From Caldithrix sp. (GTDB lineage: Bacteria > KSB1 > UBA2214 > DYKH01), in NCBI GenBank assembly GCA_020722685.1, contig DYKH01000027.1:1-42530 (forward strand): DNA of 42,530 nucleotides, in the 5' to 3' direction. A program made the position numbers and the translations under genes. A model generated the notes under the pieces. The model saw nothing but the letters and a program-made list of their open reading frames with translations, did no database searches and was not told where the DNA came from. Shown piece after piece: positions 24,666-32,650 of the stretch. Each line of letters starts with the position of its first letter. Position 1 is the first letter of the stretch.

Positions 24666-25763
24666 TTATTTGCGAAGCTGTTCCGCTTTGTCAAACGCTT
24701 CTTTCCCCTTGCTGGCATTGCCGGCATTCACGTAGGCCACACCGAGATTGTTCCAGACATTGGCTTCCTCGGGTTTCAACTGGACAGCCTTCTCCAAATA
24801 GGGAATGGCGCTATTGTAGAAGGATTTCATTTTCTCCATTTGTTCCGGAGGCACCTTCTCGCCTTTACGGTCGATTTCGACAAGCTGCTTCCTGAGCTCA
24901 TCGGCCATCTGCAGATAGGCCGTTCCAACATTGACGTTGGAGTCATAGTCTTCCGGATTCATCTGGATAACTTTTTGAAATAGTCCGATAGCCTCGTCAA
25001 AGTTGTCGTTCATATAATGCAGCCGGGCCAGATTGAAGAGCAGGTCTTTGTCATCGGGATTTTTGGCCAGAGCATTTTTGTATTCGGCAATGGCCTTATC
25101 CTTTTCGCCCAAGTAGTCATAAGCCATGGCAAGATTGGCAACGGCGTCGGCATCATTTGCATTGATGGCCAGCGCCCTCTGTTCCAAATCGACCACTTTT
25201 TGATAAGACTTTTGTTGGAAGTAGAGTCTTGCCAAAGCGTGCATGGTCTCTATGCTGTTGGGCTGCACTTCCAATTGCTTCTCGTACACGCCGATGGCCT
25301 TGTCCAAGCTATCCACACGGATATAGGAGACGGCGAGGTTCTGGTAAGCTTGTGCACGGGAGGGATCGATGACCAAACAAGTGATGAATTGCTTGATGGC
25401 ACCTTGGGAATCGCCACCGTTAATCTTGTTGACCCCAGCATTAAAGTTGGTTACCCAGTATTTTTCACGTGCGTTTTTGATCTGAATCTCGAACTTGGGG
25501 CCAATCTCCAAAGATTTGTTGAATTCTTGGTTCATCAGCGCCCAGTCCGCGCGGGTAGCGTAACCTTCGCCCAGATAGTAATGCGCCTCCGCATCGTTCG
25601 GGTACAAACGAACGGCTTGCTCCAACTGCTCGATGGCCTTATCCCAATTGTCCTGTTGAATGTAGACTTTAGCCGAGGTCAGCTCTTTGGTCTGACAGGC
25701 GACAAAAAGTACCACGGCCAAGCCAAGCAACAGCAGGGTCCACACAAGTACTCGCGTTGTCAT
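24666..25763 (-). CDS. TPR-repeat lipoprotein
   Basis: This 365-residue protein starts with a hydrophobic segment VLVWTLLLLGLAVVLFVAC ending in a lipobox-like FVAC, with Cys23 as the probable acylated residue. At least eight tetratricopeptide repeats follow (for example DNWDKAIEQLEQAVRLYPND, SQGAIKQFITCLVIDPSRAQ and NDNFDEAIGLFQKVIQMNPE), so it is a helical scaffold for protein binding, probably in the periplasm attached to a membrane. No catalytic domain is seen. It is a single-gene unit with its own terminator and a probable promoter 230 bp upstream. Specific partners cannot be told from sequence; its position near envelope genes suggests an envelope role. Confidence 0.85.
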   Translation of the reverse strand: MTTRVLVWTLLLLGLAVVLFVACQTKELTSAKVYIQQDNWDKAIEQLEQAVRLYPNDAEAHYYLGEGYATRADWALMNQEFNKSLEIGPKFEIQIKNAREKYWVTNFNAGVNKINGGDSQGAIKQFITCLVIDPSRAQAYQNLAVSYIRVDSLDKAIGVYEKQLEVQPNSIETMHALARLYFQQKSYQKVVDLEQRALAINANDADAVANLAMAYDYLGEKDKAIAEYKNALAKNPDDKDLLFNLARLHYMNDNFDEAIGLFQKVIQMNPEDYDSNVNVGTAYLQMADELRKQLVEIDRKGEKVPPEQMEKMKSFYNSAIPYLEKAVQLKPEEANVWNNLGVAYVNAGNASKGKEAFDKAEQLRK

Positions 25764-25995
25764 TTCTCACTCCCTAAAAGTTAGAGTAGATCACATTCGT
25801 TCAGGGTGTCGACATGAACGACCCGGGGCTATGCAGGCGATGTGGCGGAAAATGGGTGCGGACAGGACCCAATCCAAAGACACTTTCCTGCCATCGGCCA
25901 AAAGCGTTTCCTCCGCGGCTTCCTTTGGGTCGAGTATCGGCGGGTCGTTTCCGTGCAAATCACCCTAAACGGGGAAAGTTACAAAATTCGGTAAA

Positions 25996-26024
25996 AATAT
26001 AGCTTAATTTTCCATACTTCGCAA
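25996..26024 (-). promoter_or_regulatory. Sigma70-like promoter for the TPR lipoprotein gene
   Basis: The minus strand has TTGCGA, a 17-bp spacer and TATATT. The leader to the TPR gene start would be about 230 nt, unusually long, and the interval 25764-26100 holds no gene. Part of the leader can pair with itself, but I recognise no known riboswitch. Confidence 0.5.
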
Positions 26025-26100
26025 GGCTTAATTTTGCCTTTGTCAGGAATCCCTTCCAACCCCAACAGTCTAAAAGCCCACAGCCTAAACACCTACCTAT

Positions 26101-27141
26101 CTAATCCCGCATCTTCGCCAGCGTTTCATCGAAGGGGGGTTTCGCCACGCCGGCATCGGTGACGATGGCCGTTATGAGCTCGTGTGGCGTCACATCAAAC
26201 GCCGGATTATATACCGGGACGTCCTCCGGGGCAACCAAAACAGAGCCGACGTGCCGTACCTCGGCCGCATCTCTTTCCTCGATGGGAATTTCCTCACCGG
26301 AAGCGATGTCAAAATCACAGGTGGAGAGAGGCGCCGCGACGATGAACGGAATGTTATGATGCTTGGCCAACACCGCCAGATGATACGTGCCGATTTTGTT
26401 CGCCACGTCCCCATTGCGAGTGATACGATCGGCGCCGACAATGACGAATTGTACTCGTTCCTGCTTCATAACGTAGGCGGCGGCGCTATCGCAAATGAGG
26501 GTCGCGTCAATGCCATCCTCCATCAGCTCAAAAGCTGTGAGCCGGGCACCCTGTAGGAGCGGGCGAGTTTCATCGACAAAAACCTTGACTTTTTTACCTG
26601 TCTCAATAGCCGCCCGTATGATGCCCAGAGCGGTGCCATAGCCGCCGGTGGCCAAAGCGCCGGCGTTGCAATGAGTCAGAACGGTGCAGCGATTGGGCAA
26701 CAGCTTGGCGCCCAAGCCACCAATTCGTTTGCATCGTTCGATGTCGTCATCCAAAATGCTCTGCGCTTCGCTCAACAACGCCAGCTTGATTTCTCTTAAG
26801 GGGCGACTGAGATTGCGGGAGAGCACCCAGCGCATCCTATCTAAGGCCCAAAAAAGATTCTTCGCCGTCGGACGGGTGGTCTTTAACTCATCCATGGCAG
26901 CGTTCGCCTTTTCCAGAAAGGTCCTGCGATCCGCTTCGTTGGCGTGCCAAACGGACAAGACAATGCCGAATGCCGCAGCAATGCCAATAGCCGGAGCGCC
27001 GCGAACGCTCATGGACCGAATAGCATTGACAACGCCGTGATAGTCGCTGATTTCCAGCAAAACCAGTTCATTCGGCAGCAGCCTTTGATCAAGCAGACGT
27101 ACTTTGCCGTCATGCCATTGAACGGCTCTTATTTCATCCAT
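26101..27141 (-). CDS. mtnA: S-methyl-5-thioribose-1-phosphate isomerase
   Basis: This 346-residue enzyme isomerises methylthioribose 1-phosphate to the ribulose form in methionine salvage. The family motifs are clear: MSVRGAPAIGIAAAFG, RPTAKNLFWALDRM, LTHCNAGALATGGYGTALG with catalytic Cys158, VFVDETRPLLQGARLTAFEL, and VGADRITRNGDVANKIGTYH with catalytic Asp238. Length is normal. Its start overlaps the end of the waaA gene by 8 bp, so the two are translated from one message although their pathways differ. No other methionine salvage gene is in the window. Paralogy with eIF2B-like proteins is excluded by the catalytic Cys/Asp pair. Confidence 0.95.
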   Translation of the reverse strand: MDEIRAVQWHDGKVRLLDQRLLPNELVLLEISDYHGVVNAIRSMSVRGAPAIGIAAAFGIVLSVWHANEADRRTFLEKANAAMDELKTTRPTAKNLFWALDRMRWVLSRNLSRPLREIKLALLSEAQSILDDDIERCKRIGGLGAKLLPNRCTVLTHCNAGALATGGYGTALGIIRAAIETGKKVKVFVDETRPLLQGARLTAFELMEDGIDATLICDSAAAYVMKQERVQFVIVGADRITRNGDVANKIGTYHLAVLAKHHNIPFIVAAPLSTCDFDIASGEEIPIEERDAAEVRHVGSVLVAPEDVPVYNPAFDVTPHELITAIVTDAGVAKPPFDETLAKMRD

Positions 27142-28456
27142 TTATTTTCCGTGGGATAGCTTTGGTCAAATATTTCTGCAAAATGTCCACGCATTTTTCA
27201 CTCGCACCCAAGTTCTCCTGCACCATCTGCAAGGCAATCCGGCCGACCTCCCTGGCTGCGGAGGGTTCCTGCAAATATTCCGCAAGCACCGCGGTTGCCT
27301 CCTGGCGGGTGTGAATGACCTTGGCTCCACCCCGCTGGGTCAATTGCATTGCTTCGACAGAGTTGCGATGGCGGGGACCGAACAACACGGCACAACCATG
27401 CGCGGCAGGCTCCAGGACGTTATGGACGCCGGGACCAAATCCGCCACCAACAAACGCCAGGCGGCCCAAGCCGTACAAATTCGCCAACAGCCCCAGCCTG
27501 TCAACAATGAGAACGCGGAACGGCTCATTCGCTCTTGTCTCCATTTGCGTATATCGCACCTGACAAATGCTACGTTCCTGAAAAAATGAGATAAGATCTC
27601 CCACGTGCGCTTCAGTCGGCTCGTGGGGCGCGATGATGATTTTCAACTCAGGATACTTTATCAAGGCATCGGCAATGGCCGGCAACAGGCATTTCTCGTC
27701 CGAAGGCCAAGTGCTTCCGGCCACAAAAGTGCGGTCGTGCGGAAAGTGCCCGCCGGCCAGCAAGTGATCGATTTTGCCTGATTCTGTGGTTCGCCGGTAG
27801 ACTTGATCATATCGAGTATCCCCGCATACATGCAGCCGCTCAGCAAAAGGAAACACGCGTTGCAGACGAGTCGCGTTCTCCCGCGATATCGCCATAATCT
27901 CGGAGAATTGTGAATAAAGAATCCGGTACAAGAACCGAAAGAAAGCAAAAGTCCCTTTTCGTTTATCGGAAATACTGGCATCCAGCAATACCGCCGGAAT
28001 TCCCATTTTATGTAGACGCCACAAATGATTGGGCCAGATGTCGTGGCGAATGATCAAAGCAAGGTCCGGAGCCATTAGCCGGATGAATTTCCTTGCCTGC
28101 CAATAGGAATCGAAAGGTATATAGCAAACGATGTCGGCTTCTTGAAAAGCTTTTGCATTTCTAATAACTGAAGGAGAAAAAACCGAAAGGATAACCAGAG
28201 CCTGGGGAAATCGCTTTTTTAGATGCAGAATGACCGGTTTCGCCTGTTCCAATTCCCCCATCGAGGCGATGTGCATCCACACACGCAAGGAAGCCGGCCT
28301 GGAGTCGGCCAATTCCTGCTGCAATGCTCGGAAAAGTCCTTTACGGCCCTTTAAGCCTCTTCTGATCTTGGGATCCTTGAGTCCGCCAATCCTAACGGCG
28401 ACAAATAACAGCGGGATGAAAAGAATATTATAGAGGAGAAAACAAATTTTGGACAT
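27134..28456 (-). CDS. waaA: 3-deoxy-D-manno-octulosonic acid (Kdo) transferase
   Basis: This 440-residue membrane-associated GT30 glycosyltransferase adds Kdo to lipid IVA in inner-core LPS synthesis. It has the N-terminal membrane anchor (about 5-20), the acceptor-side motif WMHIASMGELEQAKPVI with catalytic Glu68, a linker, and the donor-binding C-terminal domain with RTFVAGSTWPSDEKCLLPA, IIAPHEPTEAHV and FVGGGFGPGVHNVLEPAAHG. Whether it adds one or two Kdo units cannot be read from sequence. It is followed by mtnA with an 8-bp overlap and preceded by the LytR_C gene (77 bp gap). Confidence 0.93.
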   Translation of the reverse strand: MSKICFLLYNILFIPLLFVAVRIGGLKDPKIRRGLKGRKGLFRALQQELADSRPASLRVWMHIASMGELEQAKPVILHLKKRFPQALVILSVFSPSVIRNAKAFQEADIVCYIPFDSYWQARKFIRLMAPDLALIIRHDIWPNHLWRLHKMGIPAVLLDASISDKRKGTFAFFRFLYRILYSQFSEIMAISRENATRLQRVFPFAERLHVCGDTRYDQVYRRTTESGKIDHLLAGGHFPHDRTFVAGSTWPSDEKCLLPAIADALIKYPELKIIIAPHEPTEAHVGDLISFFQERSICQVRYTQMETRANEPFRVLIVDRLGLLANLYGLGRLAFVGGGFGPGVHNVLEPAAHGCAVLFGPRHRNSVEAMQLTQRGGAKVIHTRQEATAVLAEYLQEPSAAREVGRIALQMVQENLGASEKCVDILQKYLTKAIPRKING

Positions 28457-28533
28457 TTTTACGGGTTAGGCGCGATTTGGAGCGAGCAGCATCCCGCCGA
28501 CATTCTTTTTGCAAGCTTGGAGACTAAACCTGA

Positions 28534-29076
28534 TCAACGCATTTCCTTGTACGATTTGAGACTTTCATAGTCGGCCCCCAAAATGAGGGTAGCATCGGCA
28601 AGAGCATCCGGAGCCTCGATGGGCAAGACCCTATCTTTACTGAGTCCCAATTCTTCGCGCAGTTTTTCGATTTGTTTGCGCTCCCGTTTTCCCCGGTCGA
28701 TAAGCACGGATTTCTGATAATCCTTGGTGGGCGCATTGGCTCTCTTCACGACGTCGTATCGGTTCTTCACCAAAAAATCACCAAAAGAATTGGCAAGCCC
28801 CGGCACGCCGCAGCCATTGAGAACCTCCACATCCAGCGGATCTTCCATGATCTTTTTCACATTGAGGTCCGTGGAATTGGGCGGCGTCAACAGGCGATGC
28901 ACCAAAGACGCCAAGAGTACGGCGTTGACGGCCACCAATGCCCAAACAGCCACGGCACTTAGCTTTTGCCGGATGGAGGATATGGGATTCTTTCTCCTGG
29001 CAGCCGATTTATGTGGCGACGAATTTCGTTGAAAAGCTATTCTCTTGCTCTTGGAAGTCCTTCTGTTCACAACCAT
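28534..29076 (-). CDS. Membrane-anchored LytR C-terminal (LytR_C) domain protein
   Basis: This 180-residue protein has a basic cytoplasmic N-terminus, one transmembrane helix (about 40-62, VAVWALVAVNAVLLASLV) and a LytR_C domain (about 78-178): DVEVLNGCGVPGLANSFGDF and the end ADATLILGADYESLKSY match the family. It lacks the LCP catalytic domain that usually precedes LytR_C, so it is not a full LytR-CpsA-Psr ligase. The domain is thought to bind cell-wall or glycan partners; the role here is unknown. I used the ATG at 29076 with AGAGG just upstream; a TTG at 29094 is the alternative. It lies between a small secreted protein and waaA. Confidence 0.8.
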   Translation of the reverse strand: MVVNRRTSKSKRIAFQRNSSPHKSAARRKNPISSIRQKLSAVAVWALVAVNAVLLASLVHRLLTPPNSTDLNVKKIMEDPLDVEVLNGCGVPGLANSFGDFLVKNRYDVVKRANAPTKDYQKSVLIDRGKRERKQIEKLREELGLSKDRVLPIEAPDALADATLILGADYESLKSYKEMR

Positions 29077-29223
29077 TTCCCTCTGGAAAGCCAATCAAGT
29101 TAGCGTAATCTAAAACAGCTCGATGGTGATGCAACACAAGCCTTCAAATCACCCGGCGCCGCGAACGGCGGAGACGTGGCAGCCGGCTCCTTCCCTATCG
29201 CAATCACCCGCCCATGACTTGTG

Positions 29224-29697
29224 TCAATCCTGATCTAATAATGACCGCCGATACGGCCCGTAATAATATCCCCCGGGATATTGGCTGTATTCAAGCTGGA
29301 TGGAAAAATTCTTTGCCGGTTGATAACGAAGCTCAGCGCCGGACAAGAACGGGCCATTATTGAGCAAAGAAGCGCCGCCAAGTGAGGAGAAAGGCTGATG
29401 CGCGATGCCCCATTGCACGGCCAAGGTCAACGGACTGGCGAACTGGTACATCAAGGTGTTCAGATACAGACCTTGAGTAAAACCCTGGCCACCGATGGAC
29501 GTGAAACTCATCTGATAGGAGTGGGTCATTGTCAGCCGGGAAGGATCCAATCCCAGCAAGCCAACAGCCCTCTGTCCCAGGGCTAAAGGATTTCTAAGAA
29601 AATTTGCCATATCCGCCGGCTTTGCCTGTGATTTGAGCTGTCCAAACGCCAGCGCCGGCAATGCCGCTATCATAACATAAACCAGCCAACGCTTCAT
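29224..29697 (-). CDS. Small secreted, probably outer-membrane protein of unknown function
   Basis: This 157-residue protein has a clear signal peptide (MKRWLVYVMIAALPALAFG, residues 1-19). The mature part contains LDPSRLTMTHSYQMSFTS, then alternating hydrophobic stretches (GLYLNTLMYQFASPLTLAVQ, FLSGAELRYQPAKNFSIQLE) ending YPGGYYYGPYRR, as in small beta-barrels or surface proteins. I recall similar sequences from FCB-group genomes, but no function is known. GGAGGTG precedes the ATG at 29697; a longer frame to 29787 is not supported. It lies upstream of the LytR_C gene and may be cotranscribed with it. Membrane location is inferred. Confidence 0.7.
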   Translation of the reverse strand: MKRWLVYVMIAALPALAFGQLKSQAKPADMANFLRNPLALGQRAVGLLGLDPSRLTMTHSYQMSFTSIGGQGFTQGLYLNTLMYQFASPLTLAVQWGIAHQPFSSLGGASLLNNGPFLSGAELRYQPAKNFSIQLEYSQYPGGYYYGPYRRSLLDQD

Positions 29698-29907
29698 TTT
29701 CAAGACACCTCCTCGAATAGTAAACGTGATCAGCCAAGATTCATTGGTCGGACGGCCAAAAATTAACAAAAATTGATAGAAAGTCAATAACTATTTTGCC
29801 TGCTAAGGGGCTGATTTACATAGCCGGCTGCCGCCATTTTTTTCCTTCAACGACAATCCGGGAGTTTTGTTCAACATCTTCTATTGCCTTTTCTCGGCGA
29901 TGAAAAA

Positions 29908-29975
29908 GCAGGAGCACGAGCAGAAGGGGGAGCAGGAGCAGGAGTAGGAGTAGGAGCAAGAGTAGGAGCAGGAGG
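29908..29975 (+). repeat. Hexanucleotide (AGGAGY) low-complexity tract after panC
   Basis: On the plus strand a degenerate 6-bp unit AGGAGC or AGGAGT is repeated, with about eight GGAG cores, and it ends exactly at the panC stop codon (29976-29978). In the panC transcript it reads as repeated CUCCU. The wider gap 29698-29975 has no gene I can support. Confidence 0.75.
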
Positions 29976-30821
29976 CTACACTTGCAGGCGGAGGTTATCG
30001 ATGAGGCGGGTTTTGCCGATGTACACTGCCAGCGCGATGAGCACGTCACCGGCGATCCATGCCAACGGCTGCAGGTTTTCCGCATCGACAATTTCTACAT
30101 AGTCAATCTTGCTGGAAGGCGCTGCCTCGATCATGCTTTGCATCATCCGCTTGAGGGCTTGAACATCCCTTTCGCCCTCCTTGATTTGCTGCTCGGCCGC
30201 TACTAATGAATGGTACAAAACCGTCGCTTCCTTTCGCTCCTGTGGAGAAAGATAGGCGTTACGCGAGCTCATCGCAAGACCATCGGCTTCGCGAACGATG
30301 GGAGCGACCGCGATTTCCACATCCATGTTGAGGTCGGCCGTCATGCGTTTGATGACAATAGCCTGTTGCGCGTCCTTGGCGCCAAAAACGGCGAGGTGAG
30401 GCTTGACGATATTGAATAGCTTGGCAACAATCGTCGTCACCCCTTGAAAATGGGTCGGCCGGGAAACCCCACAGAGCCCTGCGGTCAACTTCTCAACTTT
30501 AACGATCGTCTGGAATCCAGCCGGGTACATTTCCCGGTCGGTAGGCACAAATAGAATGTCGTTTCCCGCCCCTTCGGCCAATGCGGAATCTCGCGCCAAA
30601 TCCCGAGGATAGGCGGCAAAATCTTCCTTAGGACCAAATTGGGTCGGATTCACATAGATGCTGGTGACCGCTACGTCCGCTTTTTCCCGGGCGAGGCGAA
30701 TGAGACTCAGATGTCCTTCGTGCAAATAACCCATGGTGGGCACCAGAGCGATGCGCTTGCCTTCTTCTCGCATCCGATTCGCGGTCTGTTGCATCTCTCG
30801 AACGGATGTAATCGTCTTCAT
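29976..30821 (-). CDS. panC: Pantoate--beta-alanine ligase (pantothenate synthetase)
   Basis: This 281-residue enzyme condenses pantoate and beta-alanine using ATP, the last step of vitamin B5 synthesis. The nucleotidyl-transferase motifs are visible: VPTMGYLHEGHLSLI (HIGH-like), SIYVNPTQFGPKEDFAAYPR, LAVFGAKDAQQAIVIKRM, and SSRNAYLSPQER (KMSKS-equivalent region). I chose the ATG at 30821, preceded by GGAGAA; the frame to 30995 only adds a translated repeat region. It follows panB after a 112-bp gap that holds a heptamer repeat, and its stop directly abuts a hexamer repeat tract. Confidence 0.96.
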   Translation of the reverse strand: MKTITSVREMQQTANRMREEGKRIALVPTMGYLHEGHLSLIRLAREKADVAVTSIYVNPTQFGPKEDFAAYPRDLARDSALAEGAGNDILFVPTDREMYPAGFQTIVKVEKLTAGLCGVSRPTHFQGVTTIVAKLFNIVKPHLAVFGAKDAQQAIVIKRMTADLNMDVEIAVAPIVREADGLAMSSRNAYLSPQERKEATVLYHSLVAAEQQIKEGERDVQALKRMMQSMIEAAPSSKIDYVEIVDAENLQPLAWIAGDVLIALAVYIGKTRLIDNLRLQV

Positions 30822-30848
30822 CAATGGTTCTCCGGTAAATGGCAAACG

Positions 30849-30890
30849 GTAGGTTGCAGGTCGCAAGTCGCAGGTTGAAGGTTGCGGATC
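30849..30890. repeat. Degenerate heptanucleotide tandem repeat in the panB-panC gap
   Basis: Six 7-bp units lie in tandem on the plus strand: GTAGGTT, GCAGGTC, GCAAGTC, GCAGGTT, GAAGGTT and GCGGATC. The consensus is GCAGGTY. The array fills much of the gap between the panB stop and the panC ribosome site. Confidence 0.75.
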
Positions 30891-30933
30891 GGATGCGACG
30901 GATGCAAGGGTCCTCGTGGAAGCTTTTTCCGCG

Positions 30934-31737
30934 TCAAAAGCTTTCCTCCATATTGGGAAAGCTGCCCTTCCGCACATCCTCGCAATATTTGCCACAAGCC
31001 TGTTTGATCAGTGAGGCGCCTTCCAGATAGCGGCGAACGAATTTGGGCCGAAATTTTTCGTACAGGCCCAACATGTCATGTGTGACCAAAATCTGGCCGT
31101 CACAGAATGGGCCGGCGCCGATGCCGATGGTGGGAATCGTGAGCTTTTCGCTGATCGTACGAGCGAGCGCGTGCGGTATTTTCTCCAAAACAATGGCGAA
31201 TGCTCCCGCCGCCTGCAAATCGACGGCGTCCGTGATCAATCGCTGTGCCTCTTCGTGACTCTTCCCTTGCACCTCGTAGCCGCCAAATTTGTTGATCGAT
31301 TGCGGCGTGAGGCCAAGATGGCCCATGACCGGCATGCCCGCCTCGACAATATGCTCCACGGTTCTCAGCATCGGTGCGCCGCCCTCGATTTTGACCGCCT
31401 CCACCTCGGCTTCTTTGAAGAACCGGCCGGCGTTCCTCACCGCATCCGTTGGACGCACCTGGTAGGACAAAAACGGCATGTCGGCCACCAAGAGCGCGCG
31501 GCTCACACCACGACGCACGGCCTTGCAGTGATAAATAGCTTCATCCATCGTCAAAGGCAAGGTGTTCTGGCGACCGGAAAAAACCATAGCACCCGAATCG
31601 CCCACCAAAATCACGTCGATGCCGGCCTGATCCAACAGCGAGGCGAAGAGATAATCATAAGCCGTCAGCGCAACGATTTTTTCGCCGCGCTGTTTCATGT
31701 CCACGAGTTTTGGGACTGTGATGGGCTTGGAGTTCAT
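30934..31737 (-). CDS. panB: 3-methyl-2-oxobutanoate hydroxymethyltransferase
   Basis: This 267-residue TIM-barrel enzyme transfers a hydroxymethyl group from methylene-tetrahydrofolate to 2-oxoisovalerate, making ketopantoate. Family motifs are present: KIVALTAYDYLFASLLDQAG, VILVGDSGAMVFSGRQNTLP, MPFLSYQVRPTDAVRNAGRF, VKIEGG, GHLGLTPQSINKFGGYEVQG, and IGIGAGPFCDGQILVTHDMLG. Length is normal. It is the first gene of a panB-panC pair. The 31738-32003 region upstream contains an inverted-repeat element rather than a gene. Confidence 0.96.
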   Translation of the reverse strand: MNSKPITVPKLVDMKQRGEKIVALTAYDYLFASLLDQAGIDVILVGDSGAMVFSGRQNTLPLTMDEAIYHCKAVRRGVSRALLVADMPFLSYQVRPTDAVRNAGRFFKEAEVEAVKIEGGAPMLRTVEHIVEAGMPVMGHLGLTPQSINKFGGYEVQGKSHEEAQRLITDAVDLQAAGAFAIVLEKIPHALARTISEKLTIPTIGIGAGPFCDGQILVTHDMLGLYEKFRPKFVRRYLEGASLIKQACGKYCEDVRKGSFPNMEESF

Positions 31738-31843
31738 TCACTTATCCAAAATTGAGCTTGGCCGGTTAAATCATTCTCGAATGTCAAAGACGTCGACAAA
31801 GGCTAAATGCCAACCCCGCCAGCAGTGAAGGAAATGTTGGCAC

Positions 31844-31957
31844 GTAACCGATCACAGCCCCTGCGGATGCAGGGGTCTCCTTCTGCCGTGCAATGTAAAG
31901 GAGATTCCTGCATCCGCAGGAATGACAGCACCGGCAGGGCACCCCGTGATTGGTTAC
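31844..31957. repeat. 114-bp MITE-like inverted repeat with two internal palindromes
   Basis: The ends GTAACCGATCAC and GTGATTGGTTAC are inverted repeats matching at 11 of 12 bases. Inside are two perfect hairpins, CCCCTGC-GGAT-GCAGGGG (31858-31875) and ATTCCTGC-ATCC-GCAGGAAT (31904-31923), which are themselves inverted copies of one another, flanked by CTCCTT and AAGGAG. The core resembles dRS3-type palindromes (ATTCC...GGAAT) known from Neisseria. It lies between panB and the pentapeptide gene terminator. Confidence 0.7.
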
Positions 31958-32003
31958 CGAAAAATTACGACAAAGGCCGCCGAGAAGCAAGGGAAATCTC
32001 AAA

Positions 32004-32039
32004 CAAAAAAGCCTTCACATCCAAGGACATAAAGGCTTG
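32004..32039 (-). terminator. Rho-independent terminator of the STAS-pentapeptide transcript
   Basis: On the minus strand AAGCCTT and AAGGCTT form a 7-bp stem around a 16-base loop, and the run of T residues follows at once. It begins about 22 bp after the pentapeptide gene stop. Confidence 0.8.
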
Positions 32040-32060
32040 AAGGAATCGAAGCAAGTCTGC

Positions 32061-32639
32061 CTATTGGCTAAGGCCGACGGCGCCCTGCAAATTCGCCCCA
32101 TCAAACTTTGTATTTTCCACCTTGGCATGGGTCAGGTTGGCCTCTTGCATATCAGCATCGACAAAAGAACCGTTGCTGAGATCAGCGCGTTCCAAATGCG
32201 CACCAACCAGCTTACAGCGATCCAGCTTGGCATTCCTGAGAGTCGCTCTTTTCATACGCGCATAGTTCAACTCGGCTTCGCTTAGATCAGCGCCTTCCAG
32301 ATTTGAGCCGAAAAGACCTACATGCTGCATCTTGGCCTTGATGAGAGTAGCCATTTCCAGATTACTATCCTGCAAATTGGCGTTGGTCAGATCGGCTTCA
32401 TCGAGCCGGGCTTTGTATAAATTGCAGCCAAATACGAAGGCATTGCTAAGGTTGGCGCCGCGCAAGTCCGCCCCCTCCAAATTTGAATTCTGCAAATGAG
32501 CCTCTGACAGGTCGGCGCCGGAAAAGTTCACCCCTTTGAGGGTTTCATAGGAAAGATCTGCTTTAGAAAGGTCCATTCCTGATAACGATTCCCCGGCGCG
32601 AACCTTACTAAGGATTTCATCTCGGCTAAATTGGGCCAT
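32061..32639 (-). CDS. Pentapeptide repeat protein
   Basis: This 192-residue protein is built almost entirely of A(D/N)LXX-type pentapeptides (for example SGADLSEAHLQNSNLEGADL), forming a right-handed quadrilateral beta-helix from about residue 20 to the end. The N-terminal leader MAQFSRDEILSKVRAGESL is a short helical cap common in this family. No signal peptide or enzymatic domain is seen. Some members mimic DNA and protect or inhibit gyrase; nothing here identifies such a role. GGGAG lies six bases upstream of the ATG. It is 11 bp downstream of the STAS gene and ends at a terminator, so the two form a two-gene operon. Function is unknown. Confidence 0.88.
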   Translation of the reverse strand: MAQFSRDEILSKVRAGESLSGMDLSKADLSYETLKGVNFSGADLSEAHLQNSNLEGADLRGANLSNAFVFGCNLYKARLDEADLTNANLQDSNLEMATLIKAKMQHVGLFGSNLEGADLSEAELNYARMKRATLRNAKLDRCKLVGAHLERADLSNGSFVDADMQEANLTHAKVENTKFDGANLQGAVGLSQ

Positions 32640-32650
32640 TGGTTTCTCCC

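Noticed and set aside
25800..25990. Possible cyclic-di-GMP (GEMM) riboswitch in the TPR gene leader
   Set aside because: Short pieces such as GATGGCAGG and GGAAGCC recall the motif, but the conserved GCAAACC and GACGCAAAGCC cores are not present.
29908..29975. CRISPR-like array
   Set aside because: The units are 6 bp without spacers; it is a low-complexity tract.
29816..30091. Leucine-rich minus-strand frame across the hexamer tract
   Set aside because: The poly-Leu run results from the CTC/CTA repeats in one frame and it overlaps panC out of frame.
31078..31755. 225-codon plus-strand frame opposite panB
   Set aside because: Antisense to a certain panB gene, with no domain or ribosome site.
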